Shown: one piece after another, positions 50,764 through 60,518 of the stretch | Numbering within the stretch: position 1 is the first letter of the stretch | Layout: every line of letters begins with the position of its first letter | NCBI RefSeq assembly: GCF_002042965.1 | Contig: NZ_MZNT01000001.1 | Span: 1-64,000, forward strand | DNA from: Paenibacillus sp. 32352 | GTDB lineage: Bacteria > Bacillota > Bacilli > Paenibacillales > NBRC-103111 | Direction: 5' to 3' | DNA: 64,000 nucleotides | The notes under the pieces: generated by a model | Told to the model about the DNA's origin: nothing | Database searches by the model: none | Seen by the model: the letters and a program-made list of their open reading frames with translations, nothing else | Position numbers and translations under genes: made by a program

Positions 50764-52449
50764 ATGTCCAAACCGAAAATGAGAAGCGACATGATTAAAA
50801 AAGGCTTCGATCGTGCTCCGCACCGCAGCTTGCTGCGTGCAGCCGGTGTTAAGGAAGAAGATTTCGACAAGCCGTTCATCGCGGTTTGTAACTCTTATAT
50901 CGATATCGTTCCGGGTCACGTTCACCTGCAGGAATTTGGTAAAATCGTTAAAGATGCAATCCGTGAAGCGGGCGGCGTTCCTTTCGAATTTAATACAATC
51001 GGCGTAGATGACGGTATTGCCATGGGACACATCGGTATGCGCTACTCGCTGCCAAGCCGTGAGATCATTGCGGATTCCCTTGAAACCGTAGTATCAGCTC
51101 ACTGGTTTGACGGTATGGTCTGTATTCCTAACTGCGACAAAATTACACCAGGGATGATGATGGGCGCACTGCGCGTGAACATTCCTACAATGTTCGTCAG
51201 CGGTGGACCTATGAAAGCCGGCAGAACCAGCGATGGCCGTGCGATCTCCTTGACCTCTGTATTTGAAGGCGTTGGCGCTTACCAAGTCGGTAAAATCGAT
51301 GAGAAGAGCTTGCTTGAGCTCGAGCAATACGGTTGTCCTACCTGCGGCTCATGTTCCGGTATGTTCACAGCCAACTCGATGAACTGCCTGGCAGAAGGTC
51401 TTGGACTTGCGCTTCCAGGTAACGGAACGATTCTTGCGATCTCTCCAGAGCGTAGAGAATTCGTTAAACGTTCTGCTACACAATTGATGGAACTGATCAA
51501 GAAAGATATTAAGCCTCGTGATATCGTTACTATGGAAGCTATCGACAATGCTTTTGCATTGGATATGGCTATGGGCGGTTCCACGAATACAGTTCTTCAT
51601 ACATTGGCTTTGGCTCATGAAGCTGGCTTTGAATATCCAATCGAGCGGATCAACGAAATCGCTAACCGTGTTCCACACTTGGCGAAGATTGCTCCGGCTT
51701 CTGATTATCATATCGAAGACGTTCACAACGCTGGCGGCGTGAGCGCGATCATTAACGAACTGCTCAAAAAACCAGGCGCGTTGAACGGCGACTGCATCAC
51801 CGTAACCGGCAAAACGCTTCGCGAAAACGTAGAAGGCTGCGAGATTTTGGACAAGGATGTTATTCATCCGTTGGATAACCCTCATTCCGAGCGCGGCGGT
51901 CTGGCTGTATTATTCGGTAACCTGGCTCCAAAAGGCTCCATCATTAAAGTGGGTGCGGTTGATAAATCCGTAGGCGGCTATCATAAAGGTCCTGCTATTT
52001 GCTTCGATTCCCAAGAGGATGCGCTTTATGGTATTGCTAATGGCCATGTCAAAGAAGGTCACGTTGTCGTTATCCGTTATGAAGGCCCTAAGGGCGGCCC
52101 TGGTATGCCGGAAATGCTGGCTCCTACTTCCCAAATCGTAGGTATGGGCCTTGGTGCGAAGGTTGGTCTTATCACTGACGGACGCTTCTCGGGTGCATCC
52201 CGCGGTATCAGTATCGGTCACATCTCTCCGGAAGCGGCTGAAGGCGGACCTATCGCATTCGTAGAAGACGGAGATATCATCGAGCTGGATTTGGAAAATC
52301 GTACGATTCAGCTGCAAATTTCCGACGAAGAATTCGAGAAACGCAGAGCGAACTGGAAAGGCTTCGAGCCAAAAGTAACGACAGGCTATCTGGCTCGTTA
52401 TTCCAAGCTCGTTACCAATGCAAGCACAGGCGGAGTTATGAAGGTTTAA
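50764..52449 (+). CDS. ilvD: Dihydroxy-acid dehydratase
   Basis: 561 residues, normal length. Fe-S ligands in [12 protein letters not shown] and [26 protein letters not shown]-terminal [22 protein letters not shown]. Makes the 2-oxo acids before isoleucine, valine and leucine. Third bases are richer in A/T than in most neighbours (ggt, gct, cct), as in highly expressed genes. GGAGG precedes ATG 50764. No T-box or terminator leader was seen, unlike many ilv operons. Confidence 0.95.
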   Translation: MSKPKMRSDMIKKGFDRAPHRSLLRAAGVKEEDFDKPFIAVCNSYIDIVPGHVHLQEFGKIVKDAIREAGGVPFEFNTIGVDDGIAMGHIGMRYSLPSREIIADSLETVVSAHWFDGMVCIPNCDKITPGMMMGALRVNIPTMFVSGGPMKAGRTSDGRAISLTSVFEGVGAYQVGKIDEKSLLELEQYGCPTCGSCSGMFTANSMNCLAEGLGLALPGNGTILAISPERREFVKRSATQLMELIKKDIKPRDIVTMEAIDNAFALDMAMGGSTNTVLHTLALAHEAGFEYPIERINEIANRVPHLAKIAPASDYHIEDVHNAGGVSAIINELLKKPGALNGDCITVTGKTLRENVEGCEILDKDVIHPLDNPHSERGGLAVLFGNLAPKGSIIKVGAVDKSVGGYHKGPAICFDSQEDALYGIANGHVKEGHVVVIRYEGPKGGPGMPEMLAPTSQIVGMGLGAKVGLITDGRFSGASRGISIGHISPEAAEGGPIAFVEDGDIIELDLENRTIQLQISDEEFEKRRANWKGFEPKVTTGYLARYSKLVTNASTGGVMKV

Positions 52450-52475
52450 TTCATATTATTGGACTAAATCAGATG

Positions 52476-52510
52476 AAGGCAGAGAGGATATTCTCCTCCC
52501 TGCCTTTTTT
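52476..52510 (+). terminator. Terminator after ilvD
   Basis: AAGGCAG-GAGGA pairs with TCCTC-CTGCCTT, followed by six T. Confidence 0.88.
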
Positions 52511-52602
52511 GGTTGCTCAGAAAGCAAACCTGTCGACTTCTCAGGCTTTTAAGTACTTGCATTCCAAAGCATGGATTCTTACAGACTCGGGAACGTCGGC
52601 AA

Positions 52603-52914
52603 TTATTCCTCCTGCAAGCCATGCTCCTCATCGCCGTCAACATAAGCATGGGTAGGATGAGAGCCCGGATAGTCTCTGGATATTCCGGCATGGAGCTCAC
52701 GGTTCTCATACGTATACGTGTTAGGTGGATGCTGGTCAATGCGCCATGGCGAGCTTTTCTCTGATGTAGCTTCATGCAGGTCGGCTCCATAAGGACCTTC
52801 AGGGAACTCTTCGGCCGTTAGATCGTTTCTTTGCGATTCGACGGTCTCGAGATCCGTGTATTTATGCCGGTCCTCTTCGAGGAAGCCGCCTTTTTGTTCT
52901 TCGGCTTGACTCAT
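52603..52914 (-). CDS. Small hydrophilic conserved protein of unknown function
   Basis: 103 residues, highly charged, no hydrophobic segment. GGFLEEDRHKYTDLETVESQRNDLTAEEFPEGPYG is a pattern I associate with small proteins of Bacillaceae genomes, function unknown. AAAGGAG lies well placed before the start. The composition suggests an unfolded or stress-related protein, which is only a guess. Confidence 0.68.
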   Translation of the reverse strand: MSQAEEQKGGFLEEDRHKYTDLETVESQRNDLTAEEFPEGPYGADLHEATSEKSSPWRIDQHPPNTYTYENRELHAGISRDYPGSHPTHAYVDGDEEHGLQEE

Positions 52915-53031
52915 ACCCTTTCACTCCTTTAGTGGAAGTTTGCTAATTAGAATGCCCTGCACAACACTTGGGCTATGCGCCATTGATTTGTGCCGCGGTC
53001 TATGATATGATGGAAATAATTTCAAAGCGCT

Positions 53032-53083
53032 GAGGAAGCACCTCTTTTTCCATGTTATTTATGGAGGAAGTGGTGCTTTTTTG
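53032..53083 (+). terminator. Attenuator-like hairpin before the HRDC gene
   Basis: GAAGCACC...TCCAT pairs with ATGGA...GGTGCTT and ends in TTTTTT, 33 bases before the next start. A likely -10 (TATGAT, near 53004) lies just upstream, so the transcript would meet the terminator within about 70 bases. Confidence 0.65.
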
Positions 53084-53115
53084 CGTTTGGAATAATAGAT
53101 TTAAGGAGGAATTGT

Positions 53116-54126
53116 ATGAAGCTTTTATTTCTGAACAGTATGGAAAAGCAAGTAGGGGAAGGGCGTGCCCGGAGCGCACAGGTTTCCGTCGGTGAAAGCA
53201 AAGGACAATGGTATTCCGGGTGGCAGGAGACGAAGGAGGATGGGAAGCTCATTCAGGAAACATGGTATGAAGGACCCAGCTGGGAGGAATTGCAATTAAC
53301 CGTTCGCAGACAGCTGCTGGTGAAACAGCAGGAAGGATTCAAACCGATGCTTGGTACCGGATGGTTTGCTGAAGCCCCGACTTTGGGAAGTAAGTCCAGG
53401 TACGCGCAACTGCTGCATTACTATAGCGAAGAGCACTCTAACGAGAAGCTCTATGAAGAGCTCAGGCAGTGGAGGCTGAAGCAGGCAAGCAAGGAGGGCA
53501 AATCGCCGTTTCTCATCGCAACCAACCGTCTCCTTCGAATGATATGTGCCTTTTTGCCGCAAACGACGGAGGAGCTTGTTCAGCTTCCCGGCTTAGGGCC
53601 CAATAAAGCGGCGCTCTACGGGGAGGAGCTGCTTCAGTATACGATGGAATATCCGCGCAGCACGACGTTTCCGCTTCACTGGGTGGAGGAACAGGTTGAT
53701 TTGCTGGAGTTTCAAAATTGGCAGCAGAGAGAGCAAGAGCGGAAAAGCCAGGCAGAGCAGCACAAACGGGAAATGAAAAGCAGGCTGCTGGAAGCCGTTT
53801 CACGCGGAGATAGCCTGGAGATGCTTCAGGATGCAACGAAGCTGCAGCGAAGAGAGCTTGTTATGTGGATCGAGGAGCTGGATCGGGATGGATACGAGCT
53901 GGATGCTTATATTGAGACGCTGCTTCAGCCGATTCCGGAGGAGGAGCTGCATTTGGCCTGGTCGGCCTTTGAGCTTCAAGGGGACCGGTACTTAAAGCCT
54001 GTGCTTCAAACGCTGTATAAACAGGAAGAGCTCGATAGCAAGCAGATGGATACCATTTATGAATGGCTTCGCCTGCTGCGGATTAAATTCAGAAGGGTTC
54101 AGAATGCCAAACCGGCGGCAGGTTAA
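53116..54126 (+). CDS. HRDC-domain protein without helicase
   Basis: 336 residues. An HRDC domain (helicase and RNase D C-terminal type) occupies about 112-178: LYEELRQWRLKQASKEGKSPFLIATNRLLRMICAFLPQTTEELVQLPGLGPNKAALYG. It normally helps RecQ or RNase D bind nucleic acid; here there is no helicase or nuclease. N-terminal part resembles a small beta domain; residues 200-330 are helical and charged. Probably a nucleic-acid-binding protein. AAGGAGGA precedes ATG 53116. Confidence 0.75.
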   Translation: MKLLFLNSMEKQVGEGRARSAQVSVGESKGQWYSGWQETKEDGKLIQETWYEGPSWEELQLTVRRQLLVKQQEGFKPMLGTGWFAEAPTLGSKSRYAQLLHYYSEEHSNEKLYEELRQWRLKQASKEGKSPFLIATNRLLRMICAFLPQTTEELVQLPGLGPNKAALYGEELLQYTMEYPRSTTFPLHWVEEQVDLLEFQNWQQREQERKSQAEQHKREMKSRLLEAVSRGDSLEMLQDATKLQRRELVMWIEELDRDGYELDAYIETLLQPIPEEELHLAWSAFELQGDRYLKPVLQTLYKQEELDSKQMDTIYEWLRLLRIKFRRVQNAKPAAG

Positions 54127-54163
54127 TCGGTATATACACGAATAGGTACCGGGGACTCATTTG

Positions 54164-54229
54164 CCGGCCATGGGGAAGCTTCAAGAGTATTGCGAATAAC
54201 CTTTGCTAAAGCTTCCCCGCTGTGGCTGG
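54164..54229. terminator. Hairpin between convergent genes
   Basis: CCGGCCA-GGGGAAGCTT (54164-54181) pairs with AAGCTTCCCC (54209-54218) and TGGCTGG (54223-54229). T runs are poor on both sides. Confidence 0.45.
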
Positions 54230-54276
54230 GTCTCAAGAGGTGGTTTACCTGCTGTTGACATGTTCAGGACTGTAGT

Positions 54277-54708
54277 CTATTTCACTACAAGTACGGGTAT
54301 GGTGGCATGCTGTACAATCTCATAGCTGACGCTTCCGAGAAGAAGCTCCTTAAAGGTGCCGAGACCGCGGCTTCCGACAATGATAAGATCGAACAGATGG
54401 TCGTTTGCATAGTCCAGAATCATTTGGGCGGGAGTCCCGCCTTCCAAGAGGGTCGTTGTGGCAAGACCCAGGTGAGAGATCCGTCTTCTTGCTTCATCCA
54501 ATACAGCCTCCGCAGCATCATGCAGCTCATCTTGGATCACGGCGCTGCTGGTGATGAAGGCATCACCTACAATAACGTTTTGCAGCTGGGCCACATGGAC
54601 AATTTCGAGGATGGAATCGGGGAGCATCAGCTTCAATTCCATGGCTTGCTCCAGTGCGTTTTTAGCTGTTTCCGAGCCGTCATAGGCCAGTAATATTTTG
54701 CCGAACAT
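54277..54708 (-). CDS. Universal stress protein, UspA family
   Basis: 143 residues, the usual single-domain length. ILLAYDGSETAKNALEQAMEL at the start, and the ATP-binding signature G-2x-G-9x-G-S in GSRGLGTFKELLLGSVS near the end, so an ATP-binding type. ATG 54708 is fixed by GAGGTGAAGG; the longer frame to 54867 would add a hydrophobic leader not found in Usp proteins. Confidence 0.87.
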   Translation of the reverse strand: MFGKILLAYDGSETAKNALEQAMELKLMLPDSILEIVHVAQLQNVIVGDAFITSSAVIQDELHDAAEAVLDEARRRISHLGLATTTLLEGGTPAQMILDYANDHLFDLIIVGSRGLGTFKELLLGSVSYEIVQHATIPVLVVK

Positions 54709-54840
54709 AACCTTCACCTCGACTTTATCAGGATGCTTACTATTACACGGGGTGCTGTCCGGTTGAAACAGGAATAAAATAAACCCTGTAAAACGGGATA
54801 AGGTTGTTGAGAAGCCTTGAATGATGGATATTAGAATGTA

Positions 54841-54884
54841 AAAAAAATCCTGCCCCGACCAACTCATCGGCCAAGGCAGGATAA
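54841..54884 (-). terminator. Terminator of corA
   Basis: On the minus strand ATCCTGCC...GGCC pairs with GGCC...GGCAGGAT, then TTTTTTT. Confidence 0.85.
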
Positions 54885-54897
54885 TCGCGAAATGAAG

Positions 54898-55833
54898 TTA
54901 CAGCCAACCCTTTTTGCGAAACAGAACAAACATCGAAATGCCAATAATGAACATAAAGATCACAGCGGCTACACCGCCGTACTCCCAGTGAATACCCGGA
55001 ATATGCTCGAAGTTCATCCCGTAAATCCCGGTAATGAACGTCAGCGGCATGAAAATTGTTGTCAACGCAGTAAAGATGCGCATAATTTCGTTGGCACGAT
55101 TCGACAGACTCGACTGGTAAGCCTCTCGCAAGTTGCCCATCAAATCGCGGAACGTATCGAACGTTTCCGAAATTTTTACAGCATTTTCATAAATATCTCC
55201 GAAATATTTTTTCAGCGGATCGCTAATGAGCCGCAATTCTTTTTTATTCAGCGTATTGATAACTTCTTTTTGCGGCACAAGAACTTTTTTGAGCCACAAG
55301 ATTTCGCTTCGAAGACCGATAATCTCGTTCAGATGCGATTTTTTCGTATTCATGAGGATATCTTCTTCAAGCTTCTCGATCTTCGCTTCAATCCGGTCGC
55401 CCACATACGTATAGTTATCGACAACAAGGTCGATGAGATGATACAGGAATCGGTCCGGAGCGTTGACTTCCTCTTCCCAGAGCACCGGCTTCAGGATGCG
55501 AAGCTCGTTGATTTTCTGCCGCGTCACCGTAATGATATAATGCTGGCCCAAAAAGATATTGAGGGATCTGAGGAAAATTTCTTCATCATCAAACCGGATG
55601 CTGTTAACCACAATGAAATAATGCTTGTCGTACAGCTCGATCTTCGGACGCTGCTCTTCTTCCGTCATGCAATCTTCCACCGCTAATTCATGAAGATGAA
55701 ATAAGGGCTGTAAAATCGTCAAATCATCGACATCGGCGTCGATCCAATAAAACCCGTGCTCCGGCGGTTCTATCGTTTGGGTAATGTCTTCGATTAATGT
55801 AAAAATGCCGTCCTGAACCAAACGTGCTTTCAT
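54898..55833 (-). CDS. corA: CorA-family magnesium transporter
   Basis: 311 residues. Long N-terminal cytoplasmic part with coiled coil (DRIEAKIEKLEEDILMN), two C-terminal membrane helices, and the filter motif YGMNF just after the first. Forms a pentameric Mg2+ channel. The start at 55833 follows GGGTGGAG; a frame to 55956 is less likely. No magnesium riboswitch (M-box) could be recognised upstream. Confidence 0.9.
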   Translation of the reverse strand: MKARLVQDGIFTLIEDITQTIEPPEHGFYWIDADVDDLTILQPLFHLHELAVEDCMTEEEQRPKIELYDKHYFIVVNSIRFDDEEIFLRSLNIFLGQHYIITVTRQKINELRILKPVLWEEEVNAPDRFLYHLIDLVVDNYTYVGDRIEAKIEKLEEDILMNTKKSHLNEIIGLRSEILWLKKVLVPQKEVINTLNKKELRLISDPLKKYFGDIYENAVKISETFDTFRDLMGNLREAYQSSLSNRANEIMRIFTALTTIFMPLTFITGIYGMNFEHIPGIHWEYGGVAAVIFMFIIGISMFVLFRKKGWL

Positions 55834-56315
55834 TTGCTCCACCCCTTCACGTAGCTCGCCGTCCGTTCCTTTAAGACAGGAACCGGAGGCCAAACCTTTC
55901 ATACTGCTCGTGAGGAATACAAACGGAAGAAACGTCGTTGATTCACGTGACGGCACCCTAACCTGCGTACTTGGGCAGGATAAAGCTAAGCCTTATGGTT
56001 ATAATGATCATCAGGCAAAGGATAAACCGGCGCATCGAAATCAACGGCGTAAGCCGTCAGCATTCCAAACGAAATATTCAGTTGTTGTTGAACGCAGATA
56101 CTACTCCTCGGGTCTCCGTCCATTCGTTTGGTGCACCCCTTTGCTAGTGTTGTCGAATTACTTGTCTAGTATAACTGTTCATTCGTTATGCATCAAGGTG
56201 AAATTGAACGATTTTCATCGTTTTTCAGGTCTATGTTACATTATGCGATTCCACGGCAATGGTGTCGGCATAATAGAAACCGGCCGCTTTACGAAACGTT
56301 ATTATTTTTCCCTTC
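55834..56315. other. Divergent intergenic region between corA and metA
   Basis: About 480 bases without a supported gene; an open frame at 55910-56407 runs into the S-box RNA and is rejected. Leaders of both divergent genes should start here. No motif was assigned besides the metA promoter at its right end. Confidence 0.5.
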
Positions 56316-56344
56316 TTGACGTTGCCGTCGTTTTCGTATACAGT
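56316..56344 (+). promoter_or_regulatory. Possible metA promoter
   Basis: TTGACG (56316-56321) and TACAGT (56339-56344) with 17-base spacing; TATACA overlaps the latter. It lies 37 bases before the S-box RNA. Confidence 0.55.
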
Positions 56345-56378
56345 AGGACTATAAACAACTTCATAAATCAAGTTGCAA

Positions 56379-56523
56379 CTCTTATCAAGAGCAGGTGGAG
56401 GGACTAGCCCGATGATACCCGGCAACCGACAGACCTTTCGGCATTCACGCTTATTCGGCGCGAATGGAGGTATGCACGGTGCTAAATCTTGCGGAAGCGA
56501 TAAGCTTCTGAGAGATGAGAGAG
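56379..56523 (+). promoter_or_regulatory. SAM-I (S-box) riboswitch
   Basis: CTTATCAAGAGCAGGTGGAG, then GGACTAGCCCGATGATACCC, GGCAACC, GGTGCTAAATC and the 3' GATGAGAG are the standard S-box blocks in correct order. Excess S-adenosylmethionine should favour the terminator that follows. Confidence 0.96.
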
Positions 56524-56540
56524 GACATTGTTGAATGAAC

Positions 56541-56577
56541 AAGGCCTTTCTCGTGCGCGCGAAAAAGGCCTTTTTTT
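56541..56577 (+). terminator. S-box terminator
   Basis: AAGGCCTTT-TCG pairs with CGA-AAAAGGCCTT, followed by a T run (56571-56577). Confidence 0.88.
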
Positions 56578-56645
56578 AGTGCCTTTTTGCTGGAGTTTCC
56601 AAGCTTAAACGAATGTAACACCTAACAAAAAGGAGTGATTGACCT

Positions 56646-57572
56646 ATGCCTATTAAAATTCCCGATCATTTACCCGCAAAAGAAATTTTGTTGAACGAGA
56701 ACATTTTCGTCATGGATGAAACGGTGGCTTTCCACCAAGATATTCGTCCGTTGCGAATTGCCATATTAAATTTGATGCCTACCAAAGAAACGACGGAGAC
56801 TCAAATTTTGCGTCTGATCGGCAATACCCCGCTGCAGGTGGAGTTCGTGCTGCTGCATCCCAAGTCTCATACGTCCAAGAATACATCCGCCGAGCATCTG
56901 GAGCAGTTTTATAAAACCTTTGATGATGTGCGCAACGAAAGATTCGACGGGCTCATCATTACAGGAGCGCCGGTAGAGCAGCTGGATTTTGAGGATGTGA
57001 ACTATTGGGAAGAGCTGAAGCAAATCATGGATTGGAGCCGTGATCATGTCACGTCTACCTTGCACATATGCTGGGCGGCTCAAGCTGGCCTGTACCACCA
57101 CTTCAGCGTTCCTAAATATCCGTTGGAGCAAAAAATGTTCGGTGTGTTCACGCATATTGTAAGTGCCCAGAACGTGAAGCTGCTTCGCGGCTTTGATGAA
57201 TTGTTCTTCGTGCCACAATCCCGCCATACCGAAGTGCGCAAGGAAGATATTGAGAAGCATCCGGAGCTTGAAATTTGGTCCGAATCTCCGGAGGCAGGCG
57301 TATACATTGTCGGAACGAAGGATGGCAGGCAAATCTTCGTAACCGGACATTCGGAATACGATGCGTGTACACTGAAATACGAGTACGACCGTGACGTGAA
57401 CAAGGGCATGGAGGTCGCCGTTCCGAAAAATTATTACCCGAATGACGATCCGTCCAAACCGCCGCTCGTATCGTGGAGAGCGCATGCGAACCTGTTGTTT
57501 TCCAATTGGTTGAACTATTATGTATATCAAGAGACGCCGTTTGATCTGCACAAGGAGGAGTACAGTATATGA
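56646..57572 (+). CDS. metA: Homoserine O-acetyltransferase (MetA type)
   Basis: 308 residues. Nucleophile Cys142 in [14 protein letters not shown], and Glu-x-x-His partners later. Residue 111 is Glu (APVEQLDF); in this family Glu111 goes with acetyl-CoA use and Gly with succinyl-CoA, so the product should be O-acetylhomoserine. First methionine-specific step. Controlled by the S-box RNA; overlaps metI by four bases. Confidence 0.94.
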   Translation: MPIKIPDHLPAKEILLNENIFVMDETVAFHQDIRPLRIAILNLMPTKETTETQILRLIGNTPLQVEFVLLHPKSHTSKNTSAEHLEQFYKTFDDVRNERFDGLIITGAPVEQLDFEDVNYWEELKQIMDWSRDHVTSTLHICWAAQAGLYHHFSVPKYPLEQKMFGVFTHIVSAQNVKLLRGFDELFFVPQSRHTEVRKEDIEKHPELEIWSESPEAGVYIVGTKDGRQIFVTGHSEYDACTLKYEYDRDVNKGMEVAVPKNYYPNDDPSKPPLVSWRAHANLLFSNWLNYYVYQETPFDLHKEEYSI

Positions 57573-58750
57573 GCGAACAGAACAACCCGTTAAAAATAGA
57601 GAGCCGATTAGCACAAATCGGTTCTCAGGAGGAGCCGGTCACGGGAGCGGTCAGCTTCCCGATCTACCAATCGACTGCCTTCCGTCACCCGAAGCTGGGG
57701 CAAAGCACAGGCTTTGACTATGCGCGTACGAAAAGCCCGACACGCAAGGTGCTTGAGGATGCGATTGCCGAGCTCGAGTCCGGCGACGCTGGATTCGCCT
57801 CCAGCTCCGGTATGGCCGCGCTGCAAACGATTTTTGCCTTGTTCAGCCAAGGCGATCATTTGATCGTTTCCCTGGATCTGTATGGGGGGACCTACCGTTT
57901 GCTGGAGAAGATCATGTCCCGTTTTGGCGTCACCGCTACCTATGTGGATACGAATGATCTGGATGCACTGGAGTCGAATTATCGCTCCAACACGAAGGCC
58001 GTGCTGATCGAAACGCCTACGAATCCGCTCATGATGATTACCGATCTCGAGCTCGTATGCAGCTGGGCCAAGAAAAAGGGCATCCTGTCGATCGTGGACA
58101 ATACGCTGCTGACGCCGTTCTTCCAGCGTCCGATCGAGCTTGGAGCCGATATTGTCATACACAGTGCGACCAAATATTTAGGTGGGCATAACGACGTGCT
58201 TGCCGGCCTGATCGTGACCAAAGGCGAGGAGCTGTCCGAGCAAATGGCGTTCCTGCATAACTCCATCGGTGCGGTGCTGAATCCGCAGGACAGCTGGCTG
58301 CTGATGCGCGGCATGAAGACATTGGCGATCCGCATGGAGCGTCATCAATATAACGCAACGAAGATCGCCGAGTTTTTGCTGAATCATCCTCAAGTGGAAT
58401 CCGTCTATTATCCTGCTTTGGAGAGCCATCCGGGCCACGAGATTCAGAAGAAGCAATCCTCCGGCAACACCGGCATTTTCTCCTTCAAAATGAAGGATGC
58501 CCGTTATATCGAACCGATTCTGCGTCACATTAAGCTCATTGCTTTCGCTGAAAGCTTGGGCGGCGTCGAATCCTTGATGACCTATCCTGCAGTTCAGACG
58601 CATGCGGATATCCCGGAAGACATTCGCCGTCAGGTCGGCGTAGACGACCGTCTGCTTCGCTATTCGGTAGGCATTGAGCACGTAGATGATTTGATCGCGG
58701 ACTTATCGAGAGCCATTGATTTGGCACAAGGGGAAATTGAGGGAGCTTAA
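57569..58750 (+). CDS. metI: Cystathionine gamma-synthase / O-acetylhomoserine thiolyase (MetI type)
   Basis: 393 residues, PLP enzyme of the Cys/Met family. [30 protein letters not shown], and PLP Lys202 in [12 protein letters not shown]. It resembles B. subtilis MetI along its whole length ([25 protein letters not shown] near the start, [10 protein letters not shown] near the end). Joins O-acetylhomoserine with cysteine or sulfide. Coupled to metA by an ATGA overlap and so also under the S-box. Confidence 0.92.
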   Translation: MSEQNNPLKIESRLAQIGSQEEPVTGAVSFPIYQSTAFRHPKLGQSTGFDYARTKSPTRKVLEDAIAELESGDAGFASSSGMAALQTIFALFSQGDHLIVSLDLYGGTYRLLEKIMSRFGVTATYVDTNDLDALESNYRSNTKAVLIETPTNPLMMITDLELVCSWAKKKGILSIVDNTLLTPFFQRPIELGADIVIHSATKYLGGHNDVLAGLIVTKGEELSEQMAFLHNSIGAVLNPQDSWLLMRGMKTLAIRMERHQYNATKIAEFLLNHPQVESVYYPALESHPGHEIQKKQSSGNTGIFSFKMKDARYIEPILRHIKLIAFAESLGGVESLMTYPAVQTHADIPEDIRRQVGVDDRLLRYSVGIEHVDDLIADLSRAIDLAQGEIEGA

Positions 58751-58780
58751 GCTCTTATACTATTTGCCATAGTTATAGTA

Positions 58781-58815
58781 AAAGCCGGTACATGCTCCGC
58801 ATGGATCGGCTTTTT
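58781..58815 (+). terminator. Terminator of metA-metI
   Basis: AAAGCCG-CATGC pairs with GCATG-CGGCTTT, followed by TTT. Confidence 0.82.
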
Positions 58816-58983
58816 GCATGCTGGCAGCACCTTTTCAAGGTTTGACAGCAGGTTTCGACAGCGGTAGTTCTTAAGTATTATTTTGGGTGAAATTCCCTTT
58901 TTATAGGACATTATGTCTATTCATGACCAGGGTCTCATGTTATGATGGTTCAAAAAGGTCCATGCAGGCAGAGGGGGAAGAAA

Positions 58984-60357
58984 ATGCCGTCGCTTTTTAT
59001 CGATAAGTGGAAACAACGTTTCAAAATGCTCTGCTATTTACCCTTCTCCAACCGATCTCTAAAATATTTTCCTCCAGATTTTACCTTGCGCGATCCGGTG
59101 GCTGCATTGGCAAAAGAGCAGCGTGCAAAAGGAAAAGGCTGCTATCTGATCCTGCTTCATTTGGAGGATTTTCCTCAGCTGTTTTCAACGTATCCGTATT
59201 CAAGCATTCAGGAGCTGCAACAGCAGATCAATCATATGATGCTGGACATGCTGCCGCGTTTTTTCAAGCATCAGGACATTATCGGCATCAAGCGGTTCGG
59301 TCAAGAGGATATCGGCCTGTTCGTTAAACAGCAGCCGGGTGTTTCTTATGATCAGCTGCAGCAAAAAGGGCAAGAGATGTGCTCGGAGCTTCAAGCACGT
59401 TTGCGCGCGGGCTTTGCCAAGCAGGAGGGGCTTCTCACCTGTTCAGCCGGCTGCTACATGATGGGTCCTGATATAGAAAATATAGAAGCGGCGATTCAAT
59501 TCGCCTATCGTTACGCGTTATCTATAGCTATGAAGAAGCTGCCGGTTCATTTCTCCCAATCCAGACAGCAGCTGATCGATATCATTCAGACGGAGAATAT
59601 TGCTGTACTGGCACAGCCTATTATGAATTTAACGAGCGGGGATATCTTCGGGTGGGAGATATTGACCCGGGGTCCGCAAAACACTCCTTTTCACAGCCCG
59701 GCCGAGCTGTTTGATTATGCTTATCAGGCGGATGTGCTGTCCAAAATGGAGTTTTTGGTTATGAAAAAAGCGTTCGAGGAGATGGCCAAACGGAGCATCA
59801 AGGAGCAGGTGTTCATTAATGTAACGCCTGTAACTCTATCGCATCCGTTATTGCTGCAGCATTTGATGAAGCTTCTTGATGCGTACCCAACGGTAGCGCC
59901 TTCCCAGATCGTTCTTGAGATTACGGAGCGTCATGCTATTAAGGACTTCCATTTTATGGGCGCCCTGATGAGCAAATACCGTTCGCTTGGCTTCCGGTTC
60001 GCGGTAGACGATGCCGGTGCCGGTTATTCCAGCCTGCAATCCATTATGGAGCTCATTCCCGATATTATTAAGATCGACAAATCGGTCATTCAAAATATCG
60101 ATCAAATGACGGTGAAGCAATCGCTGCTTCGCTCGCTGGTTCACTTTGCAGAGAACATTAACTGTCAAGTCATTGCCGAGGGCGTGGAGCGCGCGGAAGA
60201 GGCCGAGATGCTGTATGATTTGAAGGTGCAGATGGGCCAGGGCTTCTATTTTGCAAAGCCGGAGCCGCTCGAGGCGGATCAGGATCGCATTCTGCGGTGT
60301 GATCTGCTCAAGGCCAAGGTTAAGCGCAGCCGACAGGCGAGCATGATACCCGCATAA
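58984..60357 (+). CDS. EAL-domain protein, probable c-di-GMP phosphodiesterase
   Basis: 457 residues. The C-terminal EAL domain starts ILAQ-like at VLAQPIMNL and keeps the metal and catalytic residues: Glu in GWEILTRGP (EIL in place of EAL), Asn in FINVTPV, Glu in LEITERHAI, DDAGAGYSSL, Lys in IIKIDKSVI, Glu in VIAEGVE. The N-terminal 220 residues look like a degenerate GGDEF domain (IKRFGQEDIGLFV at the site position), likely only regulatory. No membrane segment. ATG 58984 follows AGGGGGAAG. Confidence 0.85.
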   Translation: MPSLFIDKWKQRFKMLCYLPFSNRSLKYFPPDFTLRDPVAALAKEQRAKGKGCYLILLHLEDFPQLFSTYPYSSIQELQQQINHMMLDMLPRFFKHQDIIGIKRFGQEDIGLFVKQQPGVSYDQLQQKGQEMCSELQARLRAGFAKQEGLLTCSAGCYMMGPDIENIEAAIQFAYRYALSIAMKKLPVHFSQSRQQLIDIIQTENIAVLAQPIMNLTSGDIFGWEILTRGPQNTPFHSPAELFDYAYQADVLSKMEFLVMKKAFEEMAKRSIKEQVFINVTPVTLSHPLLLQHLMKLLDAYPTVAPSQIVLEITERHAIKDFHFMGALMSKYRSLGFRFAVDDAGAGYSSLQSIMELIPDIIKIDKSVIQNIDQMTVKQSLLRSLVHFAENINCQVIAEGVERAEEAEMLYDLKVQMGQGFYFAKPEPLEADQDRILRCDLLKAKVKRSRQASMIPA

Positions 60358-60374
60358 TTGCCAAAAGTGTGTCA

Positions 60375-60423
60375 GGAGATTGTCCGAACGGGGCTTGGCC
60401 TCGGGCCGGCAGTCTCTTTTTTA
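60375..60423 (+). terminator. Terminator after the EAL gene
   Basis: GAGATTG-CCG pairs with CGG-CAGTCTC, followed by six T. Confidence 0.75.
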
Positions 60424-60518
60424 ATGACTAGGCTCCCCGTTTGTGGTACGATAATGGTAACGTTTTTTCGTATGCAAAATAATTTTTGGAAATAGCTAGC
60501 AAAAAGGAGTGAACACGG

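Noticed and set aside
55834..56150. Magnesium (M-box) riboswitch upstream of corA
   Set aside because: Read on the minus strand, a GGTTAGG-like piece is present but the other M-box blocks are not.
55910..56407. 165-codon plus-strand frame between corA and metA
   Set aside because: Overlaps the start of corA and runs into the S-box RNA; composition is not protein-like.
58854..58860. TTCGACA (0A-box core) before the EAL gene
   Set aside because: A single seven-base match is expected by chance several times in 64 kb, and the gene has no sporulation tie here.
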